A DNA stretch of 64,000 nucleotides, from positions 3,934,501 through 3,998,500 of the forward strand of contig CAKKNE010000002.1 of the NCBI GenBank assembly GCA_918797485.1, read 5' to 3'. How positions within the stretch are numbered: the first letter of the stretch is position 1; each line of letters begins with the position of its first letter. Below the pieces are notes generated by a model. The model was not told where the DNA came from and made no database searches. It was given only the letters and a program-made list of their open reading frames with translations. Made by a program: the position numbers and the translations under genes. Source of the stretch: Pelagomonas calceolata (lineage: Eukaryota; Sar; Pelagophyceae; Pelagomonadales; Pelagomonadaceae). This document shows positions 27,256 to 36,879 of the stretch, one piece after another.

Positions 27256-27834
27256 ATGCGTTTCGTATCAGTGGTCGTCGCCGCATTCTTACCATATCAA
27301 GGGGTAAGCATGAACGACCCGCAGGGCTTTCTCGCTCATTTGCGGGAGGAGGCCAATAACGGCAACGGGGAAGCCTTGCACGACCTCGGGCAGATCTATG
27401 CGGCGCCCCAATTAGCTCAACAGTTTGGGATCGAAGTCGATCAGCGCCAAGCGGTCGAGTATTGGCGGCGCGGCGCGGACCTTGACGATGCGCTGTGTCA
27501 GTCGAACTTCGGCTCCCGGCTAGTTAGAGGGTACGGCGTTGAAATGGATGAGGCCGCGGGTTTCCGCTACTACAAGCTGGCGGCCGATCAAGGATCTCTG
27601 GAGGGCCTATTTGGCGTGGCGGTCTGCTACGAGAACGGCGAGGGCGTCGCGGTGGACCTCGACGAAGCATGGCGCTTGATGAACTCAGCACTCGCCTTGG
27701 CGCAAGCGAATGGGGACCCAGGCGATTATACCAGCGATATCCACGCGGGGCTGGCGCGCATTAAATCCAAGCGAGGCGGTGGAAACGTCGCGATGGTGAT
27801 GACCGGACCAGATGGAACAGTCCGGACGTTCTAG
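27256..27834 (+). CDS. Sel1-like repeat protein
   Basis: 192 residues. At least two clear Sel1-like repeats at about 38-145: AVEYWRRGADLDDALCQSNF, then GFRYYKLAADQGSLEGLFG and YENGEGVAVDLDEAWRLM, with the family's A..W/Y...A..G...A..NLG...Y..G.GV pattern. Sel1 repeats are helical scaffolds for protein-protein contacts, often in ER or cell-cycle complexes. The first 16 residues (MRFVSVVVAAFLPYQG) are hydrophobic and could be a signal peptide; a start at the internal ATG 27310 would remove them. It converges on the ankyrin gene with 34 bases between stops. Confidence 0.85.
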   Translation: MRFVSVVVAAFLPYQGVSMNDPQGFLAHLREEANNGNGEALHDLGQIYAAPQLAQQFGIEVDQRQAVEYWRRGADLDDALCQSNFGSRLVRGYGVEMDEAAGFRYYKLAADQGSLEGLFGVAVCYENGEGVAVDLDEAWRLMNSALALAQANGDPGDYTSDIHAGLARIKSKRGGGNVAMVMTGPDGTVRTF

Positions 27835-27868
27835 GCGCCCCAGGACTAAAACAAGACCAACTTAACAA

Positions 27869-29572
27869 CTACGACGGCGACGCCGCAGGACCCCTCCGCG
27901 ACGAAAAGCGCCGAGGCCTGGGCGGGTCGCGCCGCCGGAGCCCTACCGCCAAATGCCGCGCGGGCCCTTCGTCCGGGAGAAATGCGGCAACATGCCTCAA
28001 AACGTCGTCCGGTAATTTTCCAATGTCTTTCAGCACGCGCGGCCCGGGAGCGCCGCAATCAATTAATGTGGCGGCAAGCGACACCTCGCCGCGCCGCAGC
28101 GCGTGCGCGAGCGGCGGCCGCGGCGCGGCACCACACAACGGCCGCTCAAAGAAATCGGGGCCCCGTCGGACGGCGTCGCGGTCCCGCGCCGCCGCGACGA
28201 GCAACTCGAGCGTCTTCGAACCATCGACAGACGCGCCGTCGACGCAGGCCGCGACCGGCGACCGCCGCCGGCCGTCCTCGCGCAGCGGGTCCGCGCCAGC
28301 GGCCAACAATACGCGAACGCAGTCGGCGGATGCGCGCCGCGCCGCCGCCGTCAGGGCCGTGTCGCGCTCGCCGCTCACTTCGCGCGCGTCGATGTCAAAC
28401 AGCCGGGCCCCGCAGAGCTCGGCGAGCGTCTTGGCGTCGCCGGCGCGTGCCGCCTCTTGCAACGGGCCCACGACCAGCTTGCCCGGACAGTGGGCGCCGC
28501 GCCTTGCGCCTCCTAACAATTCACGGACCAACGCGGCCCGCCCGCCGCCCGCCGCGGCCGCCAGCGCGGACCGGCCGTGCGCGTCGGGCACGAGAGGCGA
28601 CGCGCCGCCGGCGACGAGCGCGCGCACGATCGACGTCGTCGCCCCCTGCTTGACGGCGCGCTCGACGGCGTAATGCAGGGCCGTCCGCCCGTCGCGCTTC
28701 GACTTCGCGTCGATCGCAGACCGCCCCTTGCCCGGCGTCGCGTGGCACAACGCGCGCACGCACTCGACGGCGGCGCGGCCGCGCGCACTCGCCGCGCACG
28801 CGTGCAGCGGCGTCTCCAGCTGGCGGTCGCGCGGATACACGTCTGCGCCCGCGCTGAGCAGCGCCTGGACGCAGCCCGCGTGCCCGCGCGCGGCAGCTGC
28901 GTGCAGCGGCGTGCGGCCGCGCCGATCGCGGCCGTTCACGGCGTCGCGCGACGCTCGTAAAGCGAGCCGCAGCGCCGCGACGCGATTGTGGGCGCAGTGC
29001 GCCGCGAGGGCGGCCGCCGACGTGTCGGGCGGCGGCGCCTCGACAGACGTGTCCGACGACGTCGCCGACAGGTCGTCGTCGTCCGACGAGTCATCGCCGC
29101 GGGCCCGCGCGACGGCGGCGGCCGCGCGCGCCGCCGCGCCCGCCCGCGCGATGGCCGTCGCGCGCATCTTCGCGAGCGCCTGATCCGAGGCCAGGGCGGC
29201 GTCGCGGTCCTCGCGCCAGGCGTCCGCCGCGACGCGCCACCGCGCCCGCGCCGTATCGCTCGGCCGCGCCCTCCGGACCTCGAGCGGCGCGGGCGGCGGC
29301 GGCGACGGCGACCGCTGCCGGGCGGGCGGCGGCGGCGCGCGGGGCCAGACGGGTTCTGGTGGCGGTGGCGGCTTGGCGTTCCTGCTCTTGCGTGCTGGCG
29401 CGTCGGCGGCGCGCGGCTTGGGCCGCCTCGCATTGGCATCTGGAGGATTCTTCTTCTTCTTGCGCCGCCGCTGCTGCTTGCGCGCGACCGGTATCGGTAT
29501 TGGTGCGAGCACGAGAGGCGCTGGCAAGAGGGCCAGGACTGAGGGGTGAAACTCGGCAGCCTCAGGGTTCAT
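27869..29572 (-). CDS. Ankyrin-repeat protein
   Basis: 567 residues from ATG 29572-29570 (an upstream extension needs a TTG start). The first 180 residues are disordered: a basic Lys/Arg patch (QQRRRKKKKNPP), Pro-rich runs and an Asp/Ser block (DDSSDDDDLSAT). From about 185 there are around seven ankyrin repeats, for example RRGRTPLHAAAARGHAGCVQ, ETPLHACAASARG, DGRTALHYAVERAV, DTALTAAARRASADCVRVLL. Near the end LPDDVLRHVAAFLPDE resembles an F-box or SOCS-box helix, hinting at a ubiquitin-ligase adaptor; that part is inference. A minus-strand TATA-like CTATAAAAT lies at 29613-29621, about 40 bases before the ATG. Confidence 0.85.
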   Translation of the reverse strand: MNPEAAEFHPSVLALLPAPLVLAPIPIPVARKQQRRRKKKKNPPDANARRPKPRAADAPARKSRNAKPPPPPEPVWPRAPPPPARQRSPSPPPPAPLEVRRARPSDTARARWRVAADAWREDRDAALASDQALAKMRATAIARAGAAARAAAAVARARGDDSSDDDDLSATSSDTSVEAPPPDTSAAALAAHCAHNRVAALRLALRASRDAVNGRDRRGRTPLHAAAARGHAGCVQALLSAGADVYPRDRQLETPLHACAASARGRAAVECVRALCHATPGKGRSAIDAKSKRDGRTALHYAVERAVKQGATTSIVRALVAGGASPLVPDAHGRSALAAAAGGGRAALVRELLGGARRGAHCPGKLVVGPLQEAARAGDAKTLAELCGARLFDIDAREVSGERDTALTAAARRASADCVRVLLAAGADPLREDGRRRSPVAACVDGASVDGSKTLELLVAAARDRDAVRRGPDFFERPLCGAAPRPPLAHALRRGEVSLAATLIDCGAPGPRVLKDIGKLPDDVLRHVAAFLPDEGPARHLAVGLRRRDPPRPRRFSSRRGPAASPS

Positions 29573-29679
29573 CTTTGGTGGGTCCAAAATGTCATGATAC
29601 GTCGAAAGAATGATTTTATAGTGTGTGCGAAGCGTTTTAACTGGCTGCAGTCTCTCTCCGCGCCGCTTAAGGTCAGCTT

Positions 29680-29703
29680 GCTAGTGTGTTACAGGCCGCT
29701 AAC
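29680..29703 (+). promoter_or_regulatory. Shared inverted-repeat promoter motif, copy 4 (divergent)
   Basis: GCTAGTGTGTTACAGG followed by CCGCTAAC: two changes from the consensus, one of which breaks the terminal CTAGC. It lies 108 bases from the ankyrin ATG and 70 from the F-box/kelch ATG, the tightest of the nine spacers. Confidence 0.6.
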
Positions 29704-29772
29704 ATGATCGCGTCAATTGCTGCAGCGGAGCCAGTACGTGCAAAATAGTAGCTCATCGCTGGCAAATCCGTG

Positions 29773-30801
29773 ATGACGACGATGGACGCCAGTGCTTCGT
29801 TTTTCACGGCGCTACCGAATGACCTGCTGCAGCGGGTGCTCGTGGGCCTACCCTTTGACGACCACCACGCCGCCACTGGCGCGTGCCAAGCCTTCCGCGG
29901 CGTCATCACTGGCTCGCGTTTTCCCGCGCTACGCCAAAAGTACGGCTTCGCCGAGCGCGGCATCGTCACGGTCAGGCCCGCCGACAGAGGGCGCCAATAC
30001 GACGTGACCTCTCGCCTGCAAATTGTAATGGCGCACAAAAATGAAATTGTGGCAAGCATTCCACAAAATGAAATTCTGATCTCTGGCGGCTCGACGACTG
30101 ACGGCGGTAGCCGGCTGTTTGTCAGCACCAAAACACCGCCGTGGGACGCCACTCCCAATGAAGTTTTGACGGTGGATGTCTCGTCACGCCGATGGAAACG
30201 TTTCGCAACCCTGCCGCAGAAACTAATTGGCCACAGCATCGAGTGGCACGGCGGGCTCCTGTACGTCGCGGGTGGTTGTCGAGACGATGGGCCATCCTAT
30301 ATACTTAACTCTTTCAGCGCATTCAACGAAACAACTGGTTTGTGGGAAGCGTTACCTCCAATGCCAATTAAAACCCTGTGGGCGGCGTCGGGCATTATTG
30401 GCAACCAGTTGTTCATCGCGGGTGGTCGCAATGGGTTAAAGGCACTGCAGATTTATGACATCCCTAGCAGGACGTGGCGATTGGGTCCATGGATCCCAAA
30501 CTCGTACTCACGTTCCGCACAATATGGTGGTTTTGTTGTTGATGGGAAGTTGTGCTTGATGAATGTGCGTGGTAGCCCCATACTGGTCTACGACCCCCAG
30601 GCCAACACGTGGACCGAGGAGGCACCGCGCTCATTTACAATTCGTCTCGCATGCGTCCACGACGGCCGGCTTATCGTCTACCGAGAGAACTCAATCGTGA
30701 TCGCGCGAGCCAACGACGGCTCTTGGTTCCCCTACGCACACGTCGAGCCCCAGAGACATTGGTCTTACACATCTGTCTCCCGCTCTATCCTCCTCGGCTA
30801 A
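29773..30801 (+). CDS. F-box and kelch-repeat protein
   Basis: 342 residues from ATG 29773 (the codon before it is GTG). An F-box at about 9-50 (FTALPNDLLQRVLVGLPFDD and the following ACQAFRGV) would bind SKP1 in an SCF ubiquitin ligase. Kelch repeats follow from about 95 to 300 with the double-Gly and spaced Tyr/Trp pattern: LLYVAGGC, LWEALPPMP, LFIAGGRNG and WRLGPWI, then KLCLMNVRG and VYDPQANTWTEEAP. F-box/kelch proteins are substrate receptors; the substrate is unknown. The coding third positions are less G/C-biased than in most neighbours. Confidence 0.9.
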   Translation: MTTMDASASFFTALPNDLLQRVLVGLPFDDHHAATGACQAFRGVITGSRFPALRQKYGFAERGIVTVRPADRGRQYDVTSRLQIVMAHKNEIVASIPQNEILISGGSTTDGGSRLFVSTKTPPWDATPNEVLTVDVSSRRWKRFATLPQKLIGHSIEWHGGLLYVAGGCRDDGPSYILNSFSAFNETTGLWEALPPMPIKTLWAASGIIGNQLFIAGGRNGLKALQIYDIPSRTWRLGPWIPNSYSRSAQYGGFVVDGKLCLMNVRGSPILVYDPQANTWTEEAPRSFTIRLACVHDGRLIVYRENSIVIARANDGSWFPYAHVEPQRHWSYTSVSRSILLG

Positions 30802-30894
30802 CTAATCGGGCGACCCATATGTACCCTGTAGACTTCATAAGAGAGAATTACTAATGACAGGGGAATAGCGCGAAAAAAGACAGAGACTCCTGAG

Positions 30895-30926
30895 CTCGTC
30901 GTCGTCCTCGTCGTCCTCGTCGTCCT
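30895..30926. repeat. Short CGTCGTCCT simple repeat
   Basis: Tandem CTCGTCGTC/GTCCTCGTC repeats in the 165-base convergent spacer between the F-box and RAB3GAP2-like genes. Confidence 0.7.
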
Positions 30927-30966
30927 ATCTGAACAAACAGCAGTATTTACACACAAACACAAAGGC

Positions 30967-33900
30967 TCACCAGTTGTCGTCGTCCGACTCCTCCGCGTCG
31001 CGCGCGTCCTCGAAGACCTCCTCCGAGGCCGAGGCGAGCTCGTCCGCCAGCGCCGCCCCGGCCCGCTCGGCGCGCTTCGACCGCAGCGCGTCGGCGGCCG
31101 CCGGGTTCGAGAGTGCGACAGCGAGCGTCTTTTCGGCCTCCGCTGCCGCGGCGACCTCGGCGTCCGACGCCGCGTGCTCGAGGTCCAAATCAATATCTCC
31201 GAAGAGGTCCGCGACGCCCGCGGCGTCCACCGCTATGGACAGACCCGCCACGAGGCTCCGCGCCAGCGCCGCGAGCACGGTCAGCCGCGACGCAGCCGGC
31301 GCGGTATAGGCGTCGCGCACGGCCTCGAGCGGAATCGCCAAGGACACGAAGCCGTCGTCCGCGCCGCGCACCAACACGTTGGCCGGGCCCGCGTACGGCC
31401 GCACCGCGTCATATGATGCAGTTAATGCCTCCAGGACGTTGACGGCGGCCCCGAACAACGCGTTATCATCATCACGCTCGCTTATGATGCACGCGTCTTC
31501 ACCGTTCACGCGCTTTGATACTTTCGGCGCGATGGCCGTCCTCCAGAGCTCGCACGCGCACCAGGCTGAACAGCACCGCGCGGCGCCGTTTTTTGAAGAC
31601 GAGGACTTGCGCACGTCGCTGCACGACGCGGCGAGGGCCCAGCCGTCGTCTATGGAATCCGCGGCTCGCATCAGCGCTCGTAAGCATCGTAAAGCGTCTT
31701 CATCTAGTTCGGGAAACGCCCGGTGGAGCCAGCCTCTTTCAGGTCTCTTCCTTATGAGTTCGGCGAGCTTGGCGCCTTCTCCACCGAGAGCGGCCGGGAC
31801 CTGCTCTTCTGTAGAGCCGGCCGCGGCGTCGGCACAGACCGCGTACGCGAGGCGTCCCCGTTCGTCCCTTAACGCATTCGCCGTCACATCTGACAATTGA
31901 GACGGTCCCTTTGCAACAACCATAGCGCACCGCAACGTAGCTATTTCTCCATCTAGCGTCGCGAGGCCCCAACGATGGTCGTCGGCCGTGAGCGCCCCGT
32001 GGCATCTATCTTCCGCCGCGACGGCGCAGACGCGCACGGCACTTGTAAGTGCACAAGCGAAGGCTAGAGCCTGGACTTGGGAATGCGAGGCCCGGCAGAG
32101 CTTGATACATGGTGTCACGACGGCGCGCGTGTCGGCCGCCAACTCGTGAAGCTGTTTTTCGGCTTTCGAGGGAGGTTGTAATTGAGCCGCCCGCAACACC
32201 GCGGCCCGATCGATGATGTAGAACCTCAACCACTTTTGCAATGAGCCGCTCTCCAGCGCTTTCAGAGCATCATCTGAAGATAATCGTAGGAACCATAAAG
32301 TAGTCGCCAAGGCGCGCTTACCTCTATCCAGGTCTAGCAAAGCGCAAGCCTCATCGATAACCTCGACGGCACCCAAATCACAACTCGCCAACGGGGCGCA
32401 CAACGTGGAAGCGAAGGCGCAACACGATGATGCGAGCGCCGTCGCCGCTTGTGACGCGTCCTCCGTCTTCCCCACGGCCAAGGGCCGAAAGCCGATTCTA
32501 AAAGTCTGGGCGACCATCTCCTTGTAGAACGTGGCCCGGAAGGCCCGGTGGCCCCGGAAGAAGGAAGCGGCGCCGTCTTCACTATTGACAGACTCAACTA
32601 AACCTGCAGGCGCCGCATCCCTTTTCAGCAACATCGCTAGGGCTTGCTCAACCAAAGGATGGGTCTGCTCCGCTGTTGTTGTCAGAGCGAGCCAGGCTCT
32701 AGCTTCTAGCAGGCGCGGGTCGTCTATGCTTGATTGGGCACTGCCAGAGAAGTCCCTCGTAACGAGGTCGCGGGCCTTTTCGCATGATATTAATGCCTTC
32801 GCGCGTTCATCTCGTGACGTTTCGAGGACCGCAATTAAGCATTGGGAGCTCGTAAACGTACGGACACATAAGCCTAAGACGTTTTCTTCACTCTCTTCCT
32901 TAACAGCTTCTTTCATGGCCTTGCGGGCTGCGACCGGGTCGTTCTTGGCGTCGGCTCTTTGTAAAGCGGCGCGGCACCTAGCTTGAGCGCCCGCGAGGCG
33001 CGCTAGTTGTCTTTCTTTGTCCGCGAGGGCCCGACACCTTTCTAAATCCGGCTGCACCGGCTCCAAGACCAAGGAATCACCTCTCAAAGCCGCGAGAAAC
33101 GCCGTCGCGTCCGGCGCTTGTACTAGTGAAGCATTTTCCAATGCAACAGAAAACGCGGCCGCACAGCCCCCGAATCTACAACGCCAGACCCGAATCTGTT
33201 TTCTTTGAGGCGCCAAGATGGCCAGATACAACGACTCCTCTCCATCATCTAATTGGAGCCAGGCGCATTGCGCATCTCTCACACCTTTGAACAATCGAAC
33301 GACGCGGCCGCTCCGCAGGTCCACAAGTAACACTCTGCCTTTATTGTCCGCGACGGCGCATAGTGTGGAAGTGGGCGCGACCCAGACCTTCGACGCCTGT
33401 CGCCTGCTGTCGTCGAAGCACGTCCTCCTGATGTGCAAGGTGCCTCGTTTTCCCGTCGAGAGGTCGACGACGCCTTCTTGCATTTCCTTGGGTTCGACCG
33501 GTCTTAACCACCGCCAGGCGGCCTTGATGAGGGATGACGAGGGCGGTTTTGCGACGAGCTCGGCGATGGTGGGCGACGAGCCGACACCAATCAACGTCTC
33601 CGCGTCGACGGGCGCTAGTGCTGTCGGCGGCTTGCTGAACGTGAAATGAGATGCGGTCGGGGCGCCGTCGAATTTTAAGCGGGTCAGGAGGCTACCGCTG
33701 CGGTACCACGCCTCTTGCGTCGCGCCGGGAGCGACGCACGCAGCGCCGGCCTCATCGCTGACTTTGAGCGTGTACGCCCACGCATCTCCACGTCTGATGC
33801 GCACGAGGCCGTCCTTGGTGCAGACTAATAATAGGTCTCCGCACCAGGCGAGATCATTAATGTCCTCGGCCTCGACGCGCGCGGCGGCGCCGCCTCCGAC

Positions 33901-33981
33901 CGGACCGACGTGGAACGCGTCCGGTTGCGTGGCGTAGGCGACGCGGCCGTCGTTCGAGAGCGTGAGGAGGAGGCGGTCCAT
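30967..33981 (-). CDS. RAB3GAP2-like (Rab3 GAP non-catalytic subunit)
   Basis: 1004 residues, ATG 33981-33979, no intron. The N-terminal third is a WD40-like propeller. Its best diagnostic part is STLCAVADNKGRVLLVDLRS, followed by FKGVRDAQCAWLQ and LAILAPQRKQIRVWRC, matching the RAB3GAP2 N-terminal domain (R.V...KGYRDA..GW, then YAPRRG.LEVW in animals). The rest is helical, ending in an acidic tail (FEDARDAEESDDDNW). In animals this subunit pairs with RAB3GAP1 as a GTPase activator for Rab3 and exchange factor for Rab18. The call rests mostly on the N-terminal third. Confidence 0.72.
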   Translation of the reverse strand: MDRLLLTLSNDGRVAYATQPDAFHVGPVGGGAAARVEAEDINDLAWCGDLLLVCTKDGLVRIRRGDAWAYTLKVSDEAGAACVAPGATQEAWYRSGSLLTRLKFDGAPTASHFTFSKPPTALAPVDAETLIGVGSSPTIAELVAKPPSSSLIKAAWRWLRPVEPKEMQEGVVDLSTGKRGTLHIRRTCFDDSRRQASKVWVAPTSTLCAVADNKGRVLLVDLRSGRVVRLFKGVRDAQCAWLQLDDGEESLYLAILAPQRKQIRVWRCRFGGCAAAFSVALENASLVQAPDATAFLAALRGDSLVLEPVQPDLERCRALADKERQLARLAGAQARCRAALQRADAKNDPVAARKAMKEAVKEESEENVLGLCVRTFTSSQCLIAVLETSRDERAKALISCEKARDLVTRDFSGSAQSSIDDPRLLEARAWLALTTTAEQTHPLVEQALAMLLKRDAAPAGLVESVNSEDGAASFFRGHRAFRATFYKEMVAQTFRIGFRPLAVGKTEDASQAATALASSCCAFASTLCAPLASCDLGAVEVIDEACALLDLDRGKRALATTLWFLRLSSDDALKALESGSLQKWLRFYIIDRAAVLRAAQLQPPSKAEKQLHELAADTRAVVTPCIKLCRASHSQVQALAFACALTSAVRVCAVAAEDRCHGALTADDHRWGLATLDGEIATLRCAMVVAKGPSQLSDVTANALRDERGRLAYAVCADAAAGSTEEQVPAALGGEGAKLAELIRKRPERGWLHRAFPELDEDALRCLRALMRAADSIDDGWALAASCSDVRKSSSSKNGAARCCSAWCACELWRTAIAPKVSKRVNGEDACIISERDDDNALFGAAVNVLEALTASYDAVRPYAGPANVLVRGADDGFVSLAIPLEAVRDAYTAPAASRLTVLAALARSLVAGLSIAVDAAGVADLFGDIDLDLEHAASDAEVAAAAEAEKTLAVALSNPAAADALRSKRAERAGAALADELASASEEVFEDARDAEESDDDNW

Positions 33982-34167
33982 CGATGCGCGCTGGTTTGCT
34001 GCTTCGGCGCGCTGGTTTGGCTGCTTCGGGCCCCAAGGCGTGTGAAGCTATGCTCCGCCTCCAATTGTTACGGCTTCGTGCGCCAGCCCACAGATACCGC
34101 CAGAGCTGTGCGCACGTATCAGGTACAGCTCGTAAGGGCGCGGCCCCGGCAGCTCCCGCGTTTGGCA

Positions 34168-34192
34168 GCTAGCGGCGTATAAAGACACTAGC
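34168..34192 (-). promoter_or_regulatory. Shared inverted-repeat promoter motif, copy 5 (divergent)
   Basis: On the minus strand GCTAGTGTCTTTATA followed by CGCCGCTAGC; on the plus strand the middle reads TATAAAG, a TATA-like word within the element. It lies 187 bases from the RAB3GAP2-like ATG and 162 from the acetylhydrolase ATG in a 372-base spacer with no other feature. Confidence 0.65.
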
Positions 34193-34353
34193 ACGCAGCG
34201 GTGGCCGGGCTGCACAGGCCGCAGAGCTGCATAGCTCATTGTCCTTGCACGGCAGAATAGCTAAACCAACTCGCACACTTAGCCTGCTACTCCCGCTGCA
34301 GCACTCGCTGTGCAGAAGCGGTCGATTCGCAGCACCACCACTGGCCAATAAGG

Positions 34354-35508
34354 ATGCCGCTCCCGGACCCGACCGGCCCGCACCGCGTCGGCGTCATCGA
34401 AGCGGACGTGCCTGCACGAACGGATGCCGGATGCGTACCGGTCGTCGTCTACTACCCGGCAATCGACGAACCCGACGCGCCGCCGTCGACGGCGCTCTGC
34501 GGCGCGACGAGTAGCGAGCCGGAGCAATTGCGGTGGCTCGACGCGCGCTACGCGGCGGCGCTCGGCAAGAGCCACCTCACGGGCACGCTTGGCGCGTGGT
34601 CCGCCGGGGCGTTGATGGGGAATTTGGGCCCCGCCGCGACGAATTACGAGGTCGTGCGCGCGGCCGTCGGCGCCGATGCCAAACCGCCACCGGCCGGCGG
34701 CTGGCCCGTGGCCGTCTTCTCGCACTCGCTGACGGGCTGGCGGCACGTGAACTCGAGCCTCTGCGCGGAGTTGGCCTCGCACGGCGCTGTCGTGATACAT
34801 ATGGAGCACGCCGACGGCACGGCCTGCCTCTGTACCTCGTCCGAGGACGGCCGCGTTTTGGCCGAGTACGTCGACTGGGCGCGCGAGAAGACAGAGGAGC
34901 TCAAGCAGAGTACGGACGACGTCGGCGCGGCCCTCGAGGCCTGGCGGCGGGCGCAGGTCGCGAGGCGCGTCGTCGAGATCGCCGCGGCGCTCGACGGTTT
35001 GGAAAAGATCTGCGCCCGCGTGCACAGGGGCGGCGCCTTCGCGCGGACGGCGTCGAATGTGGCAGTAATGGGCCAGTCGTTTGGGGGCGCCGCGGCGGTG
35101 GCGTGTCTGCGTGAAAGTCGCTTTTCGCATTGTTGCATCTACGATCCCTGGCTCGACGGCGTGGGCCCGCACCGGCACCCGCTCCCGGACGCGGACTACC
35201 AGGGGAAATTCTCACCGGCCCTGAAGAGACTCGCGCTCTGGTCCTGCGGCGCGAGCCCCTTACAGGAGTCCTGCGGCGCCAACTGGGATTCAATAATGGC
35301 GAAGGCTGGAGGTGTTGGAGTGAGGCACCACGAAGAAAAAGCTGGTCATTTCGCGCAGACCGACGCCCCCGTCGTCTTCGAGCAGGGTCCCCTTTCTTCA
35401 ATTTATTCAGCCCTCGTCTCCAAAGCGGACCAGAGCTCCGACTCCGAGACACTACTGAGAAGGTGCCTAGAGCAGACCGTAGCAGAACTAAGTAGCCTTT
35501 ACGCATAA
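34354..35508 (+). CDS. Platelet-activating-factor acetylhydrolase-like serine esterase
   Basis: 384 residues, ATG 34354, TAA 35506-35508. An alpha/beta hydrolase of the PAF-AH II / Lp-PLA2 type: PVVVYYP at the start, the oxyanion-side motif VFSHSLTGWRHVNSSL (about 126-141), and the nucleophile elbow GQSFGGAA (GxSxG, about 235-242). SHCCIYDPWLDGV then carries the expected catalytic Asp and KAGHFAQTD the His. These enzymes release short or oxidised acyl groups from phospholipids. No signal peptide is evident, so it is probably cytosolic. It is convergent with the next gene with no base between the two stop codons. Confidence 0.87.
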   Translation: MPLPDPTGPHRVGVIEADVPARTDAGCVPVVVYYPAIDEPDAPPSTALCGATSSEPEQLRWLDARYAAALGKSHLTGTLGAWSAGALMGNLGPAATNYEVVRAAVGADAKPPPAGGWPVAVFSHSLTGWRHVNSSLCAELASHGAVVIHMEHADGTACLCTSSEDGRVLAEYVDWAREKTEELKQSTDDVGAALEAWRRAQVARRVVEIAAALDGLEKICARVHRGGAFARTASNVAVMGQSFGGAAAVACLRESRFSHCCIYDPWLDGVGPHRHPLPDADYQGKFSPALKRLALWSCGASPLQESCGANWDSIMAKAGGVGVRHHEEKAGHFAQTDAPVVFEQGPLSSIYSALVSKADQSSDSETLLRRCLEQTVAELSSLYA

Positions 35509-36879
35509 CTACTTCTTCCGCGCGGCCTTGGCCCGCTTCGCCGCCTGCTCCTCCAACAATGCGGCATACGTGGGAGACGTCTCGAGCATCTTCTCGACCT
35601 TCGTGATGACGTGGCGCACGCCAAATCTTTGTAAAAGAAACACGCACCGCTCCCGCGTGTTCATGTCCTTCCAGCCCTTGCCGACCTTGAAGGCATCCAA
35701 CGCTTGTTTGACTCTTCTCAATGCCTTGGCCACTTCCTCGCGCTCGGCCGCGACTTTATCTCGCTCGGCAGCCACAGCACCGATCTGGTTCGCGAAGTCT
35801 TCGGCCGACGGCGCCTCGGTCTCGTTGAGTACTGGTAACAACTCCACGTTCGGGTTCTCCTTCAGCACCAACGTCTCCAGGTCTAGCGCACCATCGCTAC
35901 CAAGCAATTTCACTTCAAGAATCAAGGGATCCGCCTTCGACGTGATCAATCGCTTCAGCGTGAAGTCGGCCATCGCCTGCCTTGTTACCTCCTTCGCGAC
36001 AATAGCCTTTGCGGAGTCCTCCAGTTTCTTGTTCCCGCTCTTCTCCTTCTTCTCGATGTCCTCCTCGATCAACGCTTCGAACTCTGAGCCTTTGGCCTGG
36101 AGGATTTTGGACGCGTCGAGGAAGACGGGCGGAAATAAATTCTCCTCGGCGTCCTTGCAGCTGATCGCGAGACAGTTTTTTTCTTCCGCGTAGCCAATCT
36201 TGATGCAGAGCATCTGCTTCGTCTTCCAGAGGGGTTTCTGGCCCTCGTAGATCTGTTCTACGGGCGTAGGCGGCGGCGGCCCCGGGTCGACCTCCTCCTC
36301 CTCCTCCACACCCGTCTTCTCGCCTGCTGAACTTTTACGAGATCGTCGCTTCTTCTTGGCTTCTTCCTTGCGCTTCTTCTCGGCCTCCTGTTCGCGCTGC
36401 CATCGCAATCGCTCGGCCTTCCACGCGATGTTCGGGATCTGGTAGCAGTACGCCTGGAACTCCTCGATACTAATGGTACCGTTGCCATCCTCGTCGAAGT
36501 CATCCAACAATGTTTTGAGCTGTTCATCGGTGCACTTCCAGCCCAGCTTATGCATCGCGGCCCCAAAGTCTTCGGGCGTGATATCGCCCTCGAGCTTGCC
36601 GTTCGGTTTGAAGTAGCTGAAGATCTGCTGGACCTTGAGACCGCTCTCTTTGGCCGTCGACATGACTTGCTGCAATTTGGCCGTCACGGACATGTCCGGG
36701 TCGTCGTCCATGAATTCAGCTAAATCTACAGTACCACCGACGGAGAAGCGTTTGGCCGCTTCGAGGCGCTTCTTCTTCTGGGCCGCGTCGTATTCCGCCT
36801 TCTTGCGCTTTTCCTCCTCGGGGTCGACCTCGACCTTCTTCTTCGCGAAGGAGGCCTGGCCTCTTTTAGGGGGAGGCAT
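35509..36879 (-). CDS. EF-hand protein with charged helices
   Basis: 456 residues, ATG 36879-36877, TAG 35511-35509. A basic, helical start (residues 1-45), then an EF-hand pair at about 80-148: the second loop DEDGNGTISIEEF is a complete calcium site; the first (KPNGKLEGDITPEDF) is degenerate. A Lys/Arg/Glu helix (155-185) and a Pro run follow. The C-terminal half has a helical charged region (VAAERDKVAAEREEVAKAL) and a basic tail (EEQAAKRAKAARKK). The layout resembles axonemal or cytoskeletal calcium-binding proteins of protists, but I cannot name an orthologue. Confidence 0.82.
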   Translation of the reverse strand: MPPPKRGQASFAKKKVEVDPEEEKRKKAEYDAAQKKKRLEAAKRFSVGGTVDLAEFMDDDPDMSVTAKLQQVMSTAKESGLKVQQIFSYFKPNGKLEGDITPEDFGAAMHKLGWKCTDEQLKTLLDDFDEDGNGTISIEEFQAYCYQIPNIAWKAERLRWQREQEAEKKRKEEAKKKRRSRKSSAGEKTGVEEEEEVDPGPPPPTPVEQIYEGQKPLWKTKQMLCIKIGYAEEKNCLAISCKDAEENLFPPVFLDASKILQAKGSEFEALIEEDIEKKEKSGNKKLEDSAKAIVAKEVTRQAMADFTLKRLITSKADPLILEVKLLGSDGALDLETLVLKENPNVELLPVLNETEAPSAEDFANQIGAVAAERDKVAAEREEVAKALRRVKQALDAFKVGKGWKDMNTRERCVFLLQRFGVRHVITKVEKMLETSPTYAALLEEQAAKRAKAARKK

